NCBI GenBank assembly: GCA_003508835.1
Contig: PUFA01000116.1
Coordinates: forward strand, 1,178,001 to 1,242,000
Source of the DNA: Eonycteris spelaea
Taxonomy: Eukaryota > Chordata > Mammalia > Chiroptera > Pteropodidae
Length of the DNA stretch: 64,000 bases
Direction of reading: 5' to 3'
Every line of letters starts with the position of its first letter. Position 1 is the first letter of the stretch. Shown here one piece after another: positions 57,691 through 64,000 of the stretch. The notes beneath the pieces are model-generated. The model was not told the origin of the DNA and searched no databases. It saw only the letters and a list, made by a program, of their open reading frames with translations. The translations under genes and the position numbers were made by a program.

Positions 57691-59696
57691 CCGGCTCGTC
57701 ACAGCACCGCGGCCGGCCGGCCACCCCGGGCACTGTGTAGGCCCCGGACTACGGCCCTCAGCGCCTGACACGCTCTTGCAGTAACTATGGTACTTTTTCC
57801 GTGCCAACTCAACATTACCCAGCCCCTGGCTGGTCGGCTCAGAACAAAGGGCTGTATGTCTCGGCCCCACAGGCCCACTCCGAGCTCCGTTGCCTGTGAC
57901 CTTTGCCCCACTTGTTGCCGAAATAACTTCTATCCTTGATAGAGTTTGGGGGGCACCCTAGGAAAGAAGCTACAACGACATCCTGAGCCAAGCATGGTTG
58001 TGACCACCGACCCCAGGATCAGATCTTAGAAGGACCTCACCCCTACCCCACGGCCAGCCACTCAGCTCCCTCCACCTGGACAGCACCTACTCAGGGTCTC
58101 ACCTGTCCGTCCCCACCCCACACAGAGGGCACCCTGTAGGGACAGGCTTCCTCCCCTCAGAGGCGGGAAGGCCTCACTCAGGGCCTTGCATCCACTGTCA
58201 CCTTATCACTCCATCACAGTGGCGAAGGTCACAGAGTCCAGGCCAGCTCACGCTGCCTTCTCAGCCATGTCCACCTCCCTAGGGGCCTGGTGGAGGGAAG
58301 GCCACCTCCACTTTCCAGGCAGGCCTGCTCACCAGACAGGTGGCCAGCATTTAAGGCCTGAGCCAGCTGACCTGTCGGAAGCATGAGCCAAACCACAGAT
58401 GCCCGTTTTCAGTGACCTCCCCACCGACCGAGCTCCGACCCCTTGAGGGAGGAATGGGGATCCGAGAGAGAGGACGCAGAACTTGGCACACTGCCACCCT
58501 CTTCCAGGTCACCTCGGCACCTGGCGCTTGGTGGCCACTCAGCGAGCAGCAGCAGCTGGGCCCAAGCTAGATGGAAAGGCAGCCTGACTCAAAGACTCAA
58601 GCAGGAGGCGCCTCCCCACCCTGCCAGGGGGAGGACCCAGGCTCAGAAGGGAACATCTGGCCCGCCGTGAAGCCCCCGCAGCCCACAGCAGTGCGCAGGC
58701 CCTGCTCTGGGCAGCTGCAAAGTGGACAGCCTGCAGCCCGCCTGCCCTCTGCTCCTCGGGGCCAGTGGGGGCCCACCCGGCTGGGGGGGGGCACAGCAGC
58801 ACTGTGGCCTGGGAGCAGGGCAGAGCAGCGTGATACGGGCGGAGGGCTCCCTGAGTGACCTCCAGTACCCAACAGGACTCCTGGGCTAGTCACTGGTCAG
58901 CGTTACCTGCCAGGCTTGGTACTGGGCTGGGGGCTCAGGGCTCAGCGTCCAGAGGGGAAGCAGTGAGCGGAGCAGACACCAGCGTGTGACAAATGCCAGC
59001 CAGGGGAAAAGCACCCACTGTTCCAAGCCCCACGAGAGTCCAGGCCAGAGAAGGCTGGGGAGCGGATCACCCAACAGACCATGGCCTTGAACAGGAGAGG
59101 CGGGCACGAGAGCTGGACAGAGCCAGGTGCCTCGGTGAGCCACTCTTCACAGGCAAAGGGCAGGAGCCCCCCCCCCCCGTGGGCTCAGAGCCCCCTGGGG
59201 ACGTGCAGAGCCCCAGGGCCACAGTGGCAGGGAGACAGGGACCCAGGAAGGGATGAGAGCCTGCTAACACAGGTTCAGGACGGCATCCCCCTTCCCAACA
59301 GCACCAAGGCCGGGGGAGAAGGAGAGACCCACGGCATGAGAGCTCGTCTCCTCTGGGTTAGCCAGAGGGGCCTCAAGCCGTCCCAGCCGAGACGTCACGC
59401 AGGGCGCACTAAAGGCAGAGGGCTGCCTGGCCCAGCCCCTCCGCAGGTCCCCTGCCGGCTCCCTGGACAAAGGTTAACACGAGAGGGATGATAAAAGGGA
59501 CCAGCATTTATTGCTGCCATACAAAGGGACGCTCCTGCCTGGGCAGGCCCATACTTAGCTCATCTCCAAGCCCCAGGGAGGCGGGAGGGGGAAGTGGGCG
59601 AAGGGACGGAGCAGGAGGCCAGCCTCGGCTGCAGGCTACGGGGCCTCTGCCCGCTGTGCCACTTGCTTCCGAGACGATGTGTGTGTTCACCAACTT

Positions 59697-59766
59697 CCTC
59701 TGTGTGTGTGTGTGTGTGTACATATATGCATGTGTGTGTATGTGTATGTAGATACATACATACACG
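59697..59766 (+). repeat. (TG)n / TATG-rich microsatellite
   Basis: About nine TG units, then a TATATGCATGTGTG and TACATACATACACGCATGCG compound tract. Alternating purine-pyrimidine sequence, potentially Z-DNA forming. Confidence 0.88.
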
Positions 59767-60734
59767 CATGCGTAACAGCATGAATTTAAGACAAAACACA
59801 AAAATACTTAGAAAAACAGCTCTTGCCTAAAATACCAGGATGGGGTGAGCGGAACATTGTGACATCTACTAGTGACATGCGGCATTTTAGCACCACTGCC
59901 AGGGGTCATGGCTGAGGGGGAGGTGGCTAGCGGCACGGCCCAGCCCACCTCTCCTCCGGGAGCTGGAAAGAGACACCAGGATGCAGAAGGCCTGGGGCCT
60001 GACCTCACCCTGCTGCCGGACAGGCCGGCCACTTCCACCCTCTCTTGCGGGTGAAGGGAGGGCTGGGCCGGCCCTTCTCCATCTGCACTGTCGGGCTGCA
60101 TCATCAGCACCCTACTCTCTCTGTCTGCACCTCACAGGCTAGCGCTTTGTTCGAGCAGCGTGCGAAGCGACACTCAGAAGGCCAGCCAGTCCACGGATCG
60201 AGCTGTTCGCGTGAGCCTGTCCTGCGGCAGGCCCGTGGGCCAGCACACCCACTCCCGGGCCGAGCCCGCAGCCGACAGGAGGAGTGGAGGAGCTGGCACG
60301 GCCTTTGCCCACCTGCCTTTCTTCCCCTCACTCTGATTCAGAATCATCCTCCAGGCGAGCGGACGGGAGAGGGGGAAGAGGGATATAAGTAGTATAGGAG
60401 CAGCCACGTGGGATGAAACCGCCATACTGAAGTGACATGAGCCACAGTGAGGCCTGTGGCCAACCCGCCAGCAACCAAGAAGCTGCCGGGCCCGCGACAC
60501 AGTCCCCGAGATGTGCACCCTCTCCTGCCCCTTCCTGCACGAGTAGGGCCTGGGCCTGCTCCCCACCTTCCCCTCTTGAGCAGAATGGCCTGAATTTTGT
60601 TCCCCAAACTGGAGTGAGGACTCGGTGACATTGACAACTTTTGTGGTACTCTCGGGTTTCGAGAAACCCACTGCGCTAAAAAAGCTACTGTGAGTCCAGT
60701 AAGTTTTCAATGGATTTGTCTGCGATCAATCACC

Positions 60735-60790
60735 ACGGCCTGAACAGGCGCTTGATAAATGGATGTTTGTTGAGTGACTGAATGAAATGC
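60735..60790 (+). repeat. L2 3' end
   Basis: CAGGCGCTTGATAAATGGATG followed by TTTGTTGAGTGACTGAATGAA is the '...taggcgctcaataaatatttgttgaatgaatga' terminus of LINE-2. Confidence 0.65.
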
Positions 60791-60924
60791 CGGCACGGAT
60801 GCGTAAGGCGCATTATGGAAAAGTTTTAACTACAACAGTGTAGAAAACTGAGTCAAAAAGGATACACCCCTCTATTCGAGTTTTGTAACAAACTGGTATT
60901 CTTCTGTTGCAGACTAAAATGAGC

Positions 60925-61215
60925 GCAGTTCTTCCCGTCCTGTGGCCACCGGCCACGTGCAGCCACCAAGCACCTAAAATGCCACCAGCACAAACGGAGG
61001 TGGGCTGAGCACGTGACATACAGAGCGGAAGTTGAAAATTAACGTGAAAAAATATACGTAAAACATCTCATTAACGACGTTCATATGATCCCGCGTGGAA
61101 ACGATAACATCTCAGACACACTGGGTGAAGTAAAACATTATTCCCATGGATTTGCTTTTTTCACATTCTTATTGCGGTTACTTGAAAATTTAAATTTACA
61201 CACGCAATTCACGTT
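60925..61215 (-). mobile_element. hAT-Charlie-type DNA transposon fossil, copy 2
   Basis: The same family as the copy at 6830-7140 but reversed: TGTGGCCACCGGCCACGTGC, GTAAAACATCTCATTAACGACG, GATAACATCTCAGACACACTGG, GAAGTAAAACATTATTCCC and GGTTACTTGAAAATTTAAATT match the reverse complement of the element body. It is more mutated at CpG and its terminal repeat is not preserved. Confidence 0.6.
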
Positions 61216-61399
61216 ATCTGCTGACTCAGAGAAAACACTTTATTTAATCAACAGGCAAACCATCCAATAAAGGCAATGCTGGGTGCCTGCATGACACACT
61301 CCTCTGACAAGCCAGGGTCCATCATGGAACCCAGGACAAACCCCTCGCACCTAGCTTTCAAACGGTGGGACAGGAGCTACCATGTGAGCACGTCCCAGG

Positions 61400-61595
61400 G
61401 GCTGGTGTGGGTCTAAAAGCTTCGTGTGCTTTAACTTCATTCCCACAACCTACACCATGAAATGGGGCTCGTTAACCTCACTTCTGCAACAAGGAAGCCG
61501 AGACACAGAGAGGTTCAGGAACTCACTCCAGGTCACACAGCTGCTAAGTGGTGGGTCTGGGATTCAAACCCAGGCAGCCCAGCTCCATTCGAGCT
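61400..61595 (-). repeat. MIR SINE, well preserved
   Basis: Reads backwards through MIR landmarks: TTTAACTTCATTCCCACAACC, AACAAGGAAGCCGAGACACAG, AGAGGTTCAGGAACTCACTCC, AGGTCACACAGCTGCTAAGTGG and GTCTGGGATTCAAACCCAGGC. The best-preserved MIR in the window. Confidence 0.85.
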
Positions 61596-61756
61596 CTGAA
61601 GAGGAGGAAAGACGCCCAGGCCTCTTCCCACATCGCCCACTGTACAGCCGTCTAGACACGATCAGCGGGGGCGGGGAGCCTCAGAGCCACCCAATCTTCA
61701 CAGCTTCTTGTCAAAGGCGTCCAGGCCTTCATTTACTGATTTAGCCAAATACATAT

Positions 61757-61800
61757 ATGTGTGTGTGTGTGTGTGTGTGTATGTATATGTATATGCACAC
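61757..61800 (+). repeat. (TG)n microsatellite with TATG extension
   Basis: About twelve TG units, then ATGTATATGTATATGC and CACACACATGCACACA. Likely polymorphic. Confidence 0.9.
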
Positions 61801-62239
61801 ACATGCACACATATACAAAATATATACGTCTATCTACCTCTGGGCAAGGAAGTGCAGGGGTCCCTCCCTGGAAGAGACCAGGCAGAGCAAGGGCAGGAGT
61901 GGGGTCCAGTCTCCAGCCTCCCCCGCCCCCCCCCCCACATGCAGACGCAGACACACACAGAGAGGCTGGGGCTGGGCTCCGGTCCCACTCTACCAGCTTG
62001 GGCTCCGGGGTAGCAAGCCATCAAAACATCAAATTAAAAGGCAAAAGAAACCGCTGTAGGGAGGCGTGGCCAGGAGGACTCCGACAGAAAAGAGAAAGAA
62101 AGCAAAACATGCTCTATCGACAGGCACGAAACCCGCACGCGCACCTCCCTCCGGGGTCACTCCCCTTAGGGCCCCGGGAGGCCAAAGTGCCTGAGACGCC
62201 GAGCCGGGACTCACCGCCAGCAAACAGCAACGCGCACTT

Positions 62240-62560
62240 TAGAAAAATCTATATTAAGGGGTTAAAATCATCTTACATGTAATAAGAAAGAGTAACAAAC
62301 CAAGAAGAAAATGAATAAAGAACGAACAGAATTAAACAAAACAAATGGCAGAATACAACAATGCAAATCACTGAAACTTTTGTTTTAACCTAATGGGGGA
62401 GCCGGGGAAGAGATGGGTTCCGTGCCTGCCAACGGGGAGGGCCTTCATAAAAAACGTGCACACCCAGCAGTATCACCATTTTCTTCTTGGGAATCTGTCC
62501 AGAGGAACTAACCGGACGAGTGTGCAAAGGTCTGCGTCCAGGGAGATGCATGATACACTC
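62240..62560 (+). repeat. Probable LINE-1-derived fragment
   Basis: An A-rich stretch (62255-62390) is followed by CCCAGCAGTATCACCATTTTC, TTGGGAATCTGTCCAGAGG, ACTAACCGGACGAGTGTGC and GTCCAGGGAGATGCATGATAC, which recalls the 'tcacttctgggaatttatcc...gatgttcatcgcagc' region near the end of L1 ORF2. It is strongly diverged; the assignment is uncertain. Confidence 0.4.
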
Positions 62561-62574
62561 ACCCCTCACCGGGC

Positions 62575-62790
62575 AGCAACGCAGAGCCTTCCCTGTGCGC
62601 CCGCTCTGCGCTGGGCACTGCTACATGCACCATGCACCTTACATGCGTGACCCACCACGCACTGGCACCGCTCTTCAGGTAGGTTCCGCTATCGCTCCTC
62701 CATCTCAAATGAGGAGACTGACCGCCAGGCGGCACATGCCACATGCTTGCTGCGTGCAAGAAACCGGGCTCAGGACACGGCAGGGCCTGG
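62575..62790 (-). repeat. MIR SINE
   Basis: GCTCTGCGCTGGGCACTGCTAC, TTCAGGTAGGTTCCGCTATCG and CTCAAATGAGGAGACTGACC follow the order of a reversed MIR. Related core sequence (CTTGCCCAAGTTCTCACAGCC, then AACCCGGAACCCTGACTCC) resumes at 62970-63035, so the element may be split by an insertion rich in CACACGTGTG. Confidence 0.6.
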
Positions 62791-62924
62791 AGCCTGCACT
62801 CCCCGGACGAGTGGGGCCAAGGCCAGATAAGGCAAGACTGAGAAGGTTCGAGCACACGTGTGCAGGGTCAGGGGTGCTGCACAGACACGACCAGAGGGTG
62901 ACTCCAGAATCAGGCCAGAGCAGA

Positions 62925-62975
62925 GGGTGTGCGTGCGCACACACGTGTGTGCACATGTGCATGTGTGCGTCTTGC
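62925..62975 (+). repeat. Alternating GTGCGTGCACAC tract
   Basis: TGTGCGTGCGCACACACGTG, then TGTGCACATGTGCATGTGTGCG: near-palindromic alternating purine-pyrimidine sequence able to form Z-DNA or cruciform, inserted within the MIR listed above. Confidence 0.75.
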
Positions 62976-63282
62976 CCAAGTTCTCACAGCCAGTGAGTAA
63001 CAGAAGAGAAACAAGAACCCGGAACCCTGACTCCCGTCTGGGTGGACAACGTCTCTCGGGAATCTGTGACTCCCTGGTTCCCCTTCTCCCGGTGAGAGTT
63101 TTCCCGAAAGCCCCCACCTTGGCTGTGAAATGCCAGTAACCTCAGGGGGTCACACAGCAGCCGGTGGCCGGTACACGTGGCGTGGAGGATGGGCTGGGAG
63201 GGCAGGTTGACAGACAACGCGGGCGGCAGGGGACCCGCATTTCCACTTCCTTCCACGTTTGACTCTCACAACAAGCGTGCGA

Positions 63283-63298
63283 TTTTTTTTTTTTTTTT
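63283..63298 (+). repeat. Poly-T tract
   Basis: Sixteen consecutive T preceded by GCGTGCGA. It could be the reversed poly(A) tail of a retroposed element, but no SINE body is recognised in the following bases. Confidence 0.75.
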
Positions 63299-64000
63299 GC
63301 CATTTCAACACATATTTACTCTTTCACAACGTTGAACTATTTTAAAGTGCTTCTCAGTAGAGCGGCCACCACACGCTCTATCTAGGCGCGTCCGCGCTGC
63401 TCACGGAAGGGTAAGGCACGGCTCGGCGAACCACTGTCCGGTGGGGGGACTCGTGACATCAGAAGACTTCGTGGAAGGGACAAAGAACCCTAAAGTCATT
63501 CTGAAGTTACAGTCTAAACTTTTCCGAAGGTTAAACTCGAGGTCAAAAGCAGCCCCGAGAGGGACCTCAGAAGGGTTGATCAGTCCAGCCCAGAGCTCCC
63601 TTGTCCGTCTGCCAAGGGGAAAAGCCTGAGCTCGCGGGCCGGAGCCGGAACACCAGGCGCAGGCCCCGGTTCTGCCCCCCTGGGCGGCCTGGGGGAGCCC
63701 CTCCGTCTAAGTCCTAGGCTACCCCGCTCCACAGTGCAGATGCACGTCGACACCTCAAAAGAGCCCGCGGGGAACTAAACGGTGAGCTGCAGTGCTGCGA
63801 AGGCCTCGTGACAGCCCCAGCAGGCAGGCAGAGGAGTGCGCGTCAGGAGAATGCCACACAGCGCTGCACCTCCACCCTCCGAGCAGGTGTCCCAGGTCAC
63901 CTCCCTCTCCCACTCCCACGCCCTCGAGCTCAGCCCCAGGCTCCAGAATCAGCCGCCTGCCCCTTCCCTCTGGCCTGCACGGTGGAAATCAGCCAAGGGT

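Larger units (their letters stand above)
48831..64000 (-). other. AGAP3: Upstream/long-intron region of AGAP3
   Basis: Fifteen kilobases without any exon I can support. The short open frames lack splice context. In human, AGAP3 has a more distal first exon and spans about 60 kb, so this is probably intron 1 of the long isoforms, with the distal promoter beyond the right edge. The listed fossil repeats and microsatellites are all I recognise. Confidence 0.55.

Overview
This is a window of mammalian nuclear DNA. It has large spliced genes, CpG islands, MIR/L2/hAT/MaLR fossil repeats and canonical GT-AG introns. Two genes are recognisable, and they converge tail to tail. GBX1 (gastrulation brain homeobox 1) runs on the + strand as two coding exons, 3032-3555 and 18084-18634, separated by a 14.5 kb intron. 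AGAP3 (Arf GAP with GTPase-like, PH, Arf-GAP and ankyrin domains; centaurin gamma-3) runs on the - strand, with its first visible coding exon near 48.6-47.7 kb and its stop at 20921-20919. I placed 18 AGAP3 exons by splice sites and reading phase. This gene pair is human 7q36.1 in inverted orientation, the paralogue of AGAP1-GBX2 at 2q37.

Layout. 1-2200: GBX1 upstream DNA with a candidate conserved promoter or enhancer block. 2.2-3.6 kb: CpG island, promoter and GBX1 exon 1. 3.6-18.1 kb: GBX1 intron, with a long stretch of a recurring degenerate AGTGATGGGA-like motif, several fossil transposons and an AT-rich block near 14.1-14.4 kb. 18.1-18.6 kb: homeodomain exon. 18.6-20.5 kb: the two 3' ends. 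20.5-48.7 kb: AGAP3. Its GC-rich introns contain several AT-rich islands packed with ATTA/TAAT cores, which look like homeodomain-responsive elements that could serve GBX1. 48.7-64 kb: no exon found; probably intron or upstream DNA of longer AGAP3 isoforms whose first exon would lie beyond the window.

Species. A SINE at 39.0-39.25 kb joins a tRNA-like head to a nearly complete 5S-rRNA-like body, with a poly(A) tail and 11-bp target-site duplications. As I recall the literature, tRNA/5S chimeric and 5S-derived SINEs are described from fruit bats (Pteropodidae). That, a laurasiatherian-type L1 3' end and the scarcity of young LINE-1 suggest a fruit bat. This is an inference, not a proof.

The most conspicuous anomaly is sequence integrity. 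Seven single-base indels break otherwise perfectly conserved reading frames in GBX1 exon 1 and AGAP3, nearly all in homopolymers. One AGAP3 exon also lacks a GT donor. With no other signs of decay, assembly error is far more likely than gene loss. Biological points worth following up are the two overlapping frames (ATGA) in the AGAP3 first exon, the degenerate repeat field in the GBX1 intron, the ATTA-rich islands and the chimeric SINE.
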